A stretch of DNA of 64,000 nucleotides from Rugamonas brunnea. GTDB lineage: Bacteria > Pseudomonadota > Gammaproteobacteria > Burkholderiales > Burkholderiaceae_D. Below the pieces are notes generated by a model that made no database searches, was not told the DNA's origin, and saw nothing but the letters and a program-made list of their open reading frames with translations. How positions within the stretch are numbered: position 1 is the first letter of the stretch; every line of letters begins with the position of its first letter. The position numbers were made by a program, and so were the translations under genes. Shown piece after piece: positions 32,654 through 39,650 of this stretch. The stretch covers positions 124,001 through 188,000 of the forward strand of contig NZ_JACEZT010000011.1 of assembly GCF_014042345.1 (NCBI RefSeq), in the 5' to 3' direction.

Positions 32654-34164
32654 TTAATTACGGCTCCTGTTGTGTATGCGTTGCGCTGGCCCGTCTTGGG
32701 CAGCGTGAACCAGAAGGTGGTGCCGGCGCCGACGGTCGATTCCAGCCCGACCTGGCCGTGGTACATCTCGACGATCTTCTTGACCAGCGCCAGGCCCACG
32801 CCCGTGCTCTCGACGCGGTCGCGCGAGGCCAGCGTCTGGAATAGCTGGAAGATGCGTTCGAAATGGCGGGCCTCGATGCCGGGGCCGTTGTCGCGCACGT
32901 GGAAGCGCCAGTAGCGGCCGGCGTCGCTCACGCCGACCTCGACCTCGCCCTGCTCCTTGTTCATATAATTGATGGCGTTGGAAATGAGGTTGTGGAACAC
33001 CTGCTGGATGCGGGTCGGCTCCGTCACGATGGTCGGCATGTCGGGCGCCACCGTGACCCGGATGTGGGGCGGCGGCGCCAGCAGGTCGACCACGTCGGCC
33101 AGCAAGCGGTTCAGATCGACCGGCAGCAGCGCTTCCTTGACCCGGCCCACGCGCGAATACTGGAGGATGCCGTCGATCAGGCTGCTCATGCGGTGCACAC
33201 GGTTGATCAGCAGGCGCATGTGCTCGCGGCCCTCGTCGTTGAACTGCTCGGCGTAGTCGGTGGCCAGCCAGTCGGCCAGCGAGCCGATGCCGCGCAGCGG
33301 GGCCTTCAAGTCGTGCGAGACGACATAGGCGAAGTTGGTCAGCTCCTCGTTGGCGCTGCTCAGCTCCTGCAGCAGCAGGCGGTTCTTTTCCTCGTTCAGC
33401 TTACGGTCGCTGATGTCGCGCACCATGCCGGTGAACATGCGGCGCTCGCCCAGGCGCATCTCGGCCACGGCCAGGTCCATGGGGAACAGCGAGCCATCCT
33501 TGCGCATGCCCTCCACTTCGCGGCCCTTGCCGATGATCTTCTTCTCGCCCGTGCCCAGGTAGTGGGCCAGATAATGGTCGTGCTGGCTGCGGTGCGGCTC
33601 CGGCATCAGGATGGACACGTTCTGGCCCGCCACTTCCGCCTCGGTGTAGCCGAACAGGCGCTCGGCGGCCGGGTTCAGGCGCTCCAGCCGGCCGCGCTCA
33701 TCGATGGTGATGATGGCGTCCACGGCCGTCTCGAAGATGGCGCGCATGCGCGCCTCGCTCTCCTGCAGCGCCATTTCGGCCGCGCGGCGGCTGCTGATGT
33801 CGTGGATGGTGGCCAGCACCAGCGGCAAGTCCTGGGCCGTGCGCAGCGGCGACAGGCTGACCTCGACGGGAAATTCGCGGCCGTCGGCGTGCAGGCCCAG
33901 CAATTCGGCGCCGGCACCCATGGCGCGCGGACGCGGTTCGCTGAAGAAATCGGCCCGCAAGGCGCCATGGTGGGCCCGGTAGCGCTGCGGCACCAGCATT
34001 TCCAGCGACTGGCCCAGCAAGCTTTCCTGGCTATGCCCGAACAAGCGCTCCAGCGCCGGGTTGGCCAGTACAATGCGGCCTTCGCGGTCGACGATCAGCA
34101 TGGGGTCGGTGGCCGCAACGAGCAGCCATTCCAGACTCTGTCCTTCTATGACGAGGTTTTTCAA
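32650..34164 (-). CDS. PAS-domain sensor histidine kinase
   Basis: 504 residues with no membrane helix: two PAS domains (about 12-125 and 138-255; both with PxxxxxG and LxxxxxxxFPxxxS strands), HisKA with His in VVSHDLKAPLRGIGSL (about 282) and an HATPase with N, G1 and F boxes (ISNAINYMN, DNGPGIEARHFERIF, GVGLALVKKIV). It is soluble and would sense an internal signal such as redox or heme state. It starts the four-gene minus-strand signalling operon that ends with the NarL-type regulator. Its upstream region contains the FNR box at 34285, but the geometry favours the opposite gene. Confidence 0.92.
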   Translation of the reverse strand: MKNLVIEGQSLEWLLVAATDPMLIVDREGRIVLANPALERLFGHSQESLLGQSLEMLVPQRYRAHHGALRADFFSEPRPRAMGAGAELLGLHADGREFPVEVSLSPLRTAQDLPLVLATIHDISSRRAAEMALQESEARMRAIFETAVDAIITIDERGRLERLNPAAERLFGYTEAEVAGQNVSILMPEPHRSQHDHYLAHYLGTGEKKIIGKGREVEGMRKDGSLFPMDLAVAEMRLGERRMFTGMVRDISDRKLNEEKNRLLLQELSSANEELTNFAYVVSHDLKAPLRGIGSLADWLATDYAEQFNDEGREHMRLLINRVHRMSSLIDGILQYSRVGRVKEALLPVDLNRLLADVVDLLAPPPHIRVTVAPDMPTIVTEPTRIQQVFHNLISNAINYMNKEQGEVEVGVSDAGRYWRFHVRDNGPGIEARHFERIFQLFQTLASRDRVESTGVGLALVKKIVEMYHGQVGLESTVGAGTTFWFTLPKTGQRNAYTTGAVIK

Positions 34165-34284
34165 CGACTTGTTCCTGGTGGCAGACTACATCAACTTGCA
34201 ACAATACCATGACCGCAACATTCCTAGCCACCGGAAGTTAAATCCCGCTGGCCACTTTTGCGCAGCGTTCGATTCCACGCAATT

Positions 34285-34298
34285 TTGACCTAGATCAA
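34285..34298 (+). promoter_or_regulatory. FNR box (class I spacing) before the DksA-like gene
   Basis: TTGAC-CTAG-ATCAA, one mismatch, identical to the site at 37624. A TATAGA -10 at 34342-34347 is 53 bp away (centre to centre), matching a class I site near -62. Confidence 0.55.
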
Positions 34299-34460
34299 CT
34301 CGGGTCAGTGACGCGCTGCAAGTTCACAGTTAAATTGAGCATATAGAACCGGTCCCCGTTTCGGGTGACGGTCTCCCTGAGCGCCATTGTAAAGCCGCAC
34401 CCACCTCGAAGGAAGCACCATGCCATCCACATTCGCCGCCACTGCTCACCGGAGCGCGCC

Positions 34461-34853
34461 ATGAGCGAGCTGCTGGCCACCGATCTGGCGGATCTGGGCG
34501 AACGCCTGCGCCAGCGCCGCCAGGAGCTGATCGCCGCGTTGCGCCAGCGCCTGCACCAGGCGGACGACGAAGTGGAAATGGCCCTGTTCAACTATTTCGC
34601 GTCGCTCGACGACGCCGCCACGTCCAGCCAGCTGGCCGACTATGATGTGGCCCAGTTGAGCCATGAACTGGCCGAACTGCGCGCCATCGACCTGGCCATC
34701 GGCCGCATCGCCGCCGACACCTACGGCCATTGCGCCGCCTGCGGCGTGCCGATCGCGCTCGACCGGCTGCGGGCGCAGCCGGGCGCCCTGATGTGCCTTG
34801 CTTGCCAGGAAGAACTGGAACGCCAGCCGCACCGCATGCGCAAGCTGGGTTAA
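34461..34853 (+). CDS. DksA/TraR-type zinc finger protein
   Basis: 130 residues. A coiled-coil N-terminal half (about 10-85, ERLRQRRQELIAALRQRL) is followed by a C4 zinc finger, CAACGVPIALDRLRAQPG and then MCLACQ (about 92-115), and a short basic tail. DksA-type proteins enter the RNA polymerase secondary channel and reshape transcription with ppGpp. The coiled-coil tip lacks the DxxDxA signature that I would expect of DksA proper (I see DDAATSSQLAD), so it is nearer the short regulators. GGAG stands before the ATG at 34461. Behind an FNR box, it could tie the stringent response to oxygen limitation. Confidence 0.88.
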   Translation: MSELLATDLADLGERLRQRRQELIAALRQRLHQADDEVEMALFNYFASLDDAATSSQLADYDVAQLSHELAELRAIDLAIGRIAADTYGHCAACGVPIALDRLRAQPGALMCLACQEELERQPHRMRKLG

Positions 34854-34905
34854 ATCAGCCGGGTGAGATAAGCTGCGTTAGATGGGCTGGTTGAGATAAG
34901 CCGCT

Positions 34906-35343
34906 TTAGCGGTAGACCAGCACCGGAACCGGGCTGAAGGTCAGGATTTTCTGGGTTTCCCCACCGAGCAGGAAGCTGCGCGCGCCCTTGCGGCCATGGG
35001 AGCCGACGCAGATCAGGTCGCATCCATACAATTTGGCGTGCTCGATGATGGCTTCATAAGGCTGTTCATGCACCACGTACAGGGTGTCGCACGTGACGCC
35101 GTAGCCACGCGCCGCCTCCAGCACCTCGTGCAGGTAGCGGCGCGCCATTTCCACATTGTGTTCCTGCTCCTCCGCGCGGTTGTCGCGCAGCATGGCCGTC
35201 TGCATGCCGATGTTGTGCATCGGCGGCAACACGTGGATACCGGTCACGCAGGCCCCGGTTTCGGAGGCCAGCCGCATGCATTTGCCCACCATCGCGCGCG
35301 AGGCGGGCGAGCCGTCGGTAGCCAGCAGGATGTGCTTGAACAT
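34906..35343 (-). CDS. Universal stress protein (single domain)
   Basis: 145 residues, close paralogue of the protein at 27897-28334 (MFKHILLATDGSP start, PYEAI and QKIL segments shared). The nucleotide-binding motif GSHGRKGARSFLLGGETQKI is intact except GS is GG. It has its own Cys at 31 (TGACVTG). Convergent with the DksA-like gene; a CCGCTTTAGCGG hairpin overlaps its stop. Upstream is the hemerythrin gene, 20 bases away on the same strand, so both are probably co-transcribed. Confidence 0.93.
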   Translation of the reverse strand: MFKHILLATDGSPASRAMVGKCMRLASETGACVTGIHVLPPMHNIGMQTAMLRDNRAEEQEHNVEMARRYLHEVLEAARGYGVTCDTLYVVHEQPYEAIIEHAKLYGCDLICVGSHGRKGARSFLLGGETQKILTFSPVPVLVYR

Positions 35344-35363
35344 GGCGCCCTCCCCGGCCAGGT

Positions 35364-35786
35364 TCAGGCCGGCTTACCGGCGGCCGGCGCCGGGCCCGTG
35401 TCGAAGCGCACATCGGCCACCTGCAAGGCCGCCGCCAGCGCCGTGTCAGCCGTTTCCAGATGGACGTGGAACCAGGGCAACAACAACTCGACGGCCCGGC
35501 GCCGCGACGCGTGGTCGCCGTCCGCCAGGCTGTGCAAGGTGGCCAGCACGCGCGCGTGCTGCTCGCGGTGGCTGCGGATGGCCGGATAGCTGATCGCTTC
35601 CATCAACTCTTCCTCGGCGCGGAAATCGGCCTCCAGCGCCTCGGTCAGGCGCGCCAGGCCGGCGTCGAAGTCGCCCTCGTCGGGCATCTGCTGCAGGGCG
35701 CTGATCTGCTGGACCAGTGCCTGGTGCGCATCATCCATCAGTGGCACGCCGAGCGCCATGTCCGGCGTCCAGACCGGTTCTTCCAT
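35364..35786 (-). CDS. Hemerythrin-like protein with one altered metal-ligand position
   Basis: 140 residues, a four-helix hemerythrin fold. Metal ligands seen: His in MDDAHQALVQ, Glu pair in FRAEEELMEAI, H-x3-H in RSHREQHARVL, His and Asp in FHVHLETADTAL. The residue before FRAEEE is Asp where hemerythrins carry the His of HFxxEE, so one of the five His is replaced. The family binds O2 or NO at a diiron site. The ATG at 35786 is used because AGGA stands six bases upstream. It follows a small DUF2892 protein and precedes a universal stress protein. It may be an oxygen or NO scavenger; the altered ligand may weaken that. Confidence 0.86.
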   Translation of the reverse strand: MEEPVWTPDMALGVPLMDDAHQALVQQISALQQMPDEGDFDAGLARLTEALEADFRAEEELMEAISYPAIRSHREQHARVLATLHSLADGDHASRRRAVELLLPWFHVHLETADTALAAALQVADVRFDTGPAPAAGKPA

Positions 35787-35812
35787 GCTCATTCCTGTCA
35801 TGGCGGCCCCGC

Positions 35813-36001
35813 TCACTTCTTCTCGCAGGTGTTCCAGTGGAACGGCAGGTAAGCCGGGCAGAACCGGAAGATACCCGTCAACAAGGGCACCACACCTATC
35901 CAGCCCCAAGCCCCGATGGCGCCGGTCAGTGCGCCGCCAATCAACAACAGGCCCGCCAGGATGCGGATCACACGGTCGATGTTTCCTACGTTCGCTTGCA
36001 T
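35813..36001 (-). CDS. DUF2892 (YgaP-type) small membrane protein
   Basis: 62 residues with one or two membrane helices. The MQANVGNIDRVIRILAGLLL start and the terminal CPAYLPFHWNTC with its two Cys are typical of DUF2892, the membrane part also found fused to rhodanese in YgaP. The start at 36001 is preferred since GGAGG is five bases upstream, while the next ATG at 36004 is too close to it. It lies 26 bases before the hemerythrin gene. The Cys pair could take part in thiol or sulfur chemistry (inference). Confidence 0.85.
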   Translation of the reverse strand: MQANVGNIDRVIRILAGLLLIGGALTGAIGAWGWIGVVPLLTGIFRFCPAYLPFHWNTCEKK

Positions 36002-36062
36002 CATATCCTCCCGTTTCTCGATAAAACTCGTCAAAGTTCAAGGCCACGGGCGGCGCGTGCGG

Positions 36063-36224
36063 CTAGCGCCCATCCCATGCCCCCATGTTGGCGGGTATCA
36101 GCCGCCAGCCCAGCAGTTCCCGCACGCGTGCTGCGCTAGTCGTCACCGGCTGCGGCCATGGGGCGGCCGCTGGTTGCGGTTCCGGTGCGCCTGGCGCCGG
36201 CGCTGGCTGTTGTTGCGTTTCCAT
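36063..36224 (-). CDS. Possible 53-residue small protein
   Basis: A short minus-strand frame with a Pro/Ala/Gln-rich start (METQQQPAPAPGAPEPQPAA) and a better-mixed end (VRELLGWRLIPANMGAWDGR). GAGG stands six bases before the ATG. It fills an otherwise empty 450-base stretch before the DUF2892 gene on the same strand. No family is recognised. The region before its start, to the ClpP-like stop at 36459, shows only a weak FNR-like half site (36435-36448). Confidence 0.5.
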   Translation of the reverse strand: METQQQPAPAPGAPEPQPAAAPWPQPVTTSAARVRELLGWRLIPANMGAWDGR

Positions 36225-36458
36225 GATGACCTCGCTGACTGATGGGCGGGCCCCGATGTCCCGCGATTTCAGTATTGGCGCCAGCGGCTCACATCGTTAT
36301 CGGCCTTTCCGGCCAGGACGTGTCATGGATTTGCCGATTGTTTCCTGTCGTGCTTCCCCTACATGGTTTGCGGCTTCGTTCCAGCTTACTGGATGGTGCC
36401 CGGCGCGCCCGCCAATTTTGCGCGCCCGATTGATTTGACACAGGTCGCAGCGCAGCCC

Positions 36459-37100
36459 TCAGCCCTTTGCAGCATCGGCGGCCGCCTTGAGCTTGCGCGG
36501 CAGGCTGGCCTTGTTCCGTTCGCGCTGCAGGCGGGCCAGCCGGCGCTGGATCTCGTCCGAGTCCATCCACAGGTCGGAACCCTTGAGGATGTTCTTGATC
36601 TCCGTGGCCGACAGGAAAGGCTGGCAGGTGCGCGTCATGAATTTCTCGAACCAGTTGCTCAGGGCCAGCGATTCGGCCTGCTGTTCATTGCCCTTGCCGG
36701 TGAACACACCCGAGTAGATGTGGAACAGCAGCTGGCAGTTGTCATGCACCAGCAATTCGTCGCCGGCCAGGAAGATGAAGGCGCCCATCGAATAGGCGCG
36801 CGCCTCCAGCACGGTGATCACGTGGGCGTTCGAGGCTTGCATGTTGTTAATGATCTGCAAGCCCGTGTCGAAGTCGCCGCCCGAGGTATTCAGGTGCAAA
36901 TAGATGAGGTCCACGTCGCTGGCCGTGCGCAGCGTGTGGAACAACTCCGTGTAATAGCACGATTGCTGGATCGCACCCGACAGGTAATACGATATCTGCC
37001 GGATCTGGGTCTGGCGCTCGTAGCGGGTCAAGCCCTGGAACACGAACGGTTCGAGGTCGTCCTGTTCCGGGTCCTGCGCGCTCGGTGTGTGGCTGCTCAT
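36459..37100 (-). CDS. ClpP-like serine protease
   Basis: 213 residues with the ClpP/crotonase-like fold. The nucleotide-style LNTSGGDFDTGLQIINNMQ segment replaces ClpP NSPGG, the candidate nucleophile Ser is in AYSMGAFIFLAG (about 95), and the candidate His is in LLFHIYSG (about 120). A C-terminal Lys/Arg-rich tail (about 185-213) is unlike housekeeping ClpP. The start is ATG 37100, with GGGAG upstream. It is downstream of the eRF1-like gene on the same strand, 79 bases away, so both may be read from the FNR promoter at 37596. A role in selective proteolysis under hypoxia is inference. SppA-like or ATP-independent action is possible. Confidence 0.82.
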   Translation of the reverse strand: MSSHTPSAQDPEQDDLEPFVFQGLTRYERQTQIRQISYYLSGAIQQSCYYTELFHTLRTASDVDLIYLHLNTSGGDFDTGLQIINNMQASNAHVITVLEARAYSMGAFIFLAGDELLVHDNCQLLFHIYSGVFTGKGNEQQAESLALSNWFEKFMTRTCQPFLSATEIKNILKGSDLWMDSDEIQRRLARLQRERNKASLPRKLKAAADAAKG

Positions 37101-37179
37101 GTCGACTCCCGTGGAATGGCTTCCGTTGAGCATGGGTGGGATGGCGCGGCCGCCAACGGCGCCGCGCCGGCGAGGGGGT

Positions 37180-37560
37180 TCAGAGCATCTTGTCAGCGCG
37201 TAGGAAATACTTGCGCGCATGCTTGAGCAGTTGGCCGTCCGTCGGATGGTCCACCGTCTCCACGCTCATCACGCGCTCGGCGATGGCTGGTTGATGCTTG
37301 AGCAGGTGCTTCATCAGTTCCAGCTTCTCGGTGCCGGGGCCGACCAGCAGGATTTCCGCCACCTGTTTCAAATCGTCGGCCACCGCGTCGAAATACTGGG
37401 CGTTCTCGGCCGCGCGGCCCGTGCCGCCGGCGGCCTTGGTATGCAGGTGGGGATTGCCGGCGTGCGAACGGATCACGGCCGTGGTCGACGTTTCGGGATT
37501 GAAGTGGATGACGTGGGCTTCAGCATGATCTATCCATGCCACTGCGTGTTGGAACGACAT
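37180..37560 (-). CDS. eRF1-like / host attachment-type translational machinery protein
   Basis: 126 residues starting MSFQHAVAWIDHAEAHVIHF. Short proteins of this kind carry an eRF1 domain-3-like alpha-beta fold, annotated as baeRF or host attachment family. Recognisable are EILLVGPGTEKLELMKHLL (about 68-86) and the C-terminal ARKYFLRADKM. A link to translation is inferred from the fold only. AGGAG stands 7 bases before the ATG. It lies behind the FNR box at 37624, and its promoter has the class II distance. Likely co-transcribed with the ClpP-like gene. Confidence 0.82.
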   Translation of the reverse strand: MSFQHAVAWIDHAEAHVIHFNPETSTTAVIRSHAGNPHLHTKAAGGTGRAAENAQYFDAVADDLKQVAEILLVGPGTEKLELMKHLLKHQPAIAERVMSVETVDHPTDGQLLKHARKYFLRADKML

Positions 37561-37595
37561 ACGGTTTCTCCTGGGGTGAGGTGTTGATGCAAACC

Positions 37596-37637
37596 ACTAT
37601 GAGCGCCAGAAAGCCAAAAATCATTGACCTAGATCAA
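37596..37637 (-). promoter_or_regulatory. FNR box plus -10 for the eRF1-like/ClpP-like genes
   Basis: TTGAC-CTAG-ATCAA lies at 37624-37637 on the plus strand. For the minus gene, CATAGT at 37596-37601 is centred exactly 32 bp downstream. The eRF1-like ATG is at 37560. Confidence 0.75.
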
Positions 37638-37702
37638 ATCTTTCCCTAACGACAAAGATGGTGGTAACCATACGTCGCCTACCACGGCTAAGTTCAGGTT
37701 CT

Positions 37703-37745
37703 TTGATCCAGATCAAGCAAATTTGCACATTGCTTCGCGTATATT
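37703..37745 (+). promoter_or_regulatory. Perfect FNR box plus -10 for fnr paralogue 2
   Basis: TTGAT-CCAG-ATCAA at 37703-37716 is a perfect palindrome. TATATT at 37740-37745 is centred 33 bp downstream. The predicted start of transcription near 37752 leaves a leader of about 185 bases before fnr2. It implies autoregulation by an FNR protein. Confidence 0.8.
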
Positions 37746-37938
37746 GATATTGATGCTGCTAACCAAGCATGATGCAGCGCTCCGCTACGACCATGAACCT
37801 GTCGACAGCGCAAATTTGCCCGGCCACCAGGCCGGAATCAGCTGGCAGATTTGCCGCACCCGCCGCCCATCCCCGCGGCGCCCTGAACAACCCCGCTGTG
37901 CGCCCCACCGGCCCAGCCACTTTTGACGCGAGGCGAAC

Positions 37939-38730
37939 TTGTTAAACTATCTTTCCGCTGGCCATGGCACCCGTGATGCCGCCCGCTTTTCCGCTCCCGT
38001 TGAATGCTCGTCGTGCCGCGCCCGCCAGCTGTGTCTGCCAGCCGGCGCCACCGACCACCGCAACGTCGACAAGCTGGTCGGCCGCCGCATCAAGGTGGCC
38101 CGCGACAGCAATCTCTACAAGGCCGGCGACCTGGTCGGCAACCGCTTTTACGCCATCCGCTACGGCAGCTTCAAGAACTACCGGGCCGACGCGGCCGGCC
38201 AGCCCCGTATCACGGGCTTCCAGATGAGCGCCGAATTCCTGGCGCTGGACGCCATCGGCCTGCAACAGCATAACTGCACCGCCGTGGCGCTGGAAGACAG
38301 CGAGGTGTGCGAAATCTCGTGCGGCAGCATGAAGCCGCTGCTGCCCTTCTTCCACAGCATCCTGAGCAAGGAAATCACGGACGAGCAGAACGTGGCCCTG
38401 CTGCTGCGCAATACCCGCGCCGAGCAGCGGCTGGCGGCCTTCCTGCTCAACCTGTCGTGGCGCTACGGCGTGCGCGGCTTCTCGCCGGCCCGTTTCCGGC
38501 TGGCCATGTCGCGCCGCGACATCGCCGACTTCCTGGGCCTGACGCCCGAAAGCGTGAGCCGGCTGATGTTCCAGTTCAAGGACCAGAACCTGATCAACGT
38601 TACCGGACGCGACGTCACGCTGGTCGATGCGATCGCCCTCAAGCAGCTGGCCGCCAACGCCGGCGGCGCGCCCGGCGCGACGCTCGACGCGATGCCGCAG
38701 ACCTTGCCCCTGCCCAGAGGGGAGCTCTAA
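37939..38730 (+). CDS. FNR-type oxygen-sensing transcriptional regulator (paralogue 2)
   Basis: 263 residues starting with TTG, supported by GAGG five bases upstream; no ATG is available before the conserved region. Cluster ligands: CSSCRARQLC (C-x2-C-x5-C, about 26-35) and the Cys in SEVCEIS (about 118). The recognition helix is LTPESVSRLMFQF with the FNR ExxSR pattern, so it should read TTGAT-N4-ATCAA. It lies behind a perfect FNR box and is followed, two bases after its stop, by paralogue 3. It is probably a [4Fe-4S] oxygen sensor of the ANR/FNR type. Confidence 0.92.
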   Translation: MLNYLSAGHGTRDAARFSAPVECSSCRARQLCLPAGATDHRNVDKLVGRRIKVARDSNLYKAGDLVGNRFYAIRYGSFKNYRADAAGQPRITGFQMSAEFLALDAIGLQQHNCTAVALEDSEVCEISCGSMKPLLPFFHSILSKEITDEQNVALLLRNTRAEQRLAAFLLNLSWRYGVRGFSPARFRLAMSRRDIADFLGLTPESVSRLMFQFKDQNLINVTGRDVTLVDAIALKQLAANAGGAPGATLDAMPQTLPLPRGEL

Positions 38731-38732
38731 TC

Positions 38733-39554
38733 ATGGAAAGGCATGCCATCATGAACCGCTTCACCTCCGGCTCGCCCCTGGCGCGCAACGCCGCCCAGCC
38801 CGCCAATTGCGGCAACTGCCCCGCGCGCACGCACTGCCTGCCCACCGGCATGAACGACACTTATTGCGCCGCCATCGACCAGCTGGTCGAACGCCGCGTG
38901 CAACTGGTGCGCGGTGAGCACCTGTACCAGATGAACGAACCGCTGAGCGACCACCTGTACGCGATCCGCAGCGGCCAGTTCAAGACCTACCACCTGACCC
39001 CGGAAGGCGAACAGCGCGTCACGGGCTTCCACATGAGCGGCGAATTCCTCGGCCTGGACGCCATCGGCCTGCACGTGCACCGCGGCAGCGCCGTGGCCCT
39101 GACCAACGCCGAAGTGTGCGAGTTCTCCTACCACCGGCTGGCCGACGCGGCCCAGCGCATGGAGCCGCTGTCGCAACTGTTCCACAACCTGCTGAGCAAG
39201 GAACTGGCGCGCCAGCAGGATACGACGCTGCTGCTGCGCAATGGCCACGCCGACCAGAAGTTCGCCAACTTCCTGCTGCGCATGTCGCGCTGCTACGCGG
39301 CCCGGGGCAGCGCGCCCAACCTGTTCCAGTTGCCCATGTCGCGCCAGGAGATCGGTGACTTCCTGGGCTTGACGGCCGCCACCATCAGCCGCCTGATCTG
39401 CAACTTCAAGGGCCAGGGCTGCATCAAGGCCGTGCGCCGCAACATCATCATCCTCGACCAGGCCATGCTGACCCGCATCGCCACCGGCACGCCCCACCCG
39501 GCACCGGCCGTCGTCGCGCGGGTGCCCGCCAGCCCCGTGCTGCAACTGGCCTGA
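38733..39554 (+). CDS. FNR-type regulator with altered recognition helix (paralogue 3)
   Basis: 273 residues from ATG 38733 (a second in-frame ATG is at 38751). All four cluster Cys are kept: CGNCPARTHC (about 27-36) and AEVCEFSY. The recognition helix reads LTAATISRLICNF. Ser and Arg are kept, but the residue that is Glu in FNR (ExxSR) is Ala. In FNR that Glu contacts the half site, so DNA preference may be broadened or shifted. Directly follows paralogue 2, so the two are co-transcribed. The fold is otherwise normal. It may act on a subset of sites, or as a partner or modulator of the other FNR proteins (inference). Confidence 0.9.
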   Translation: MERHAIMNRFTSGSPLARNAAQPANCGNCPARTHCLPTGMNDTYCAAIDQLVERRVQLVRGEHLYQMNEPLSDHLYAIRSGQFKTYHLTPEGEQRVTGFHMSGEFLGLDAIGLHVHRGSAVALTNAEVCEFSYHRLADAAQRMEPLSQLFHNLLSKELARQQDTTLLLRNGHADQKFANFLLRMSRCYAARGSAPNLFQLPMSRQEIGDFLGLTAATISRLICNFKGQGCIKAVRRNIIILDQAMLTRIATGTPHPAPAVVARVPASPVLQLA

Positions 39555-39650
39555 GCGGCCGCCCCGGCGCCGCCGCCGGCGCAGTCGGCATAACCCGGCC
39601 ACCTGCTACCCGCCCCCCGCCGCTGGCCATGCCGGCGCGGGGCGCGTCGC

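Larger units (their letters stand above)
37561..37938. promoter_or_regulatory. Divergent regulatory region with two FNR boxes
   Basis: This 378-base gene-free stretch separates the eRF1-like gene (minus) and fnr paralogue 2 (plus). It contains two FNR boxes 79 bp apart, one per direction, with -10 hexamers at fitting distance. Between them lies ATGGT-GGTA-ACCAT (37658-37671), an inverted repeat that could be another operator. A 58-codon open frame at 37769-37945 ends over the fnr2 start. Nothing else is seen. Confidence 0.6.

Noticed and set aside
36435..36448. FNR box TTGAC-ACAG-GTCGC
   Set aside because: The second half is too poor and no gene with suitable promoter distance follows.
38733..39554. 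Loss of the fourth Fe-S cysteine in FNR paralogue 3
   Set aside because: HRGSAVAL lacks a Cys present in paralogues 1 and 2, but the cluster ligand corresponding to E. coli FNR Cys122 is the one in VCEF, which is kept.
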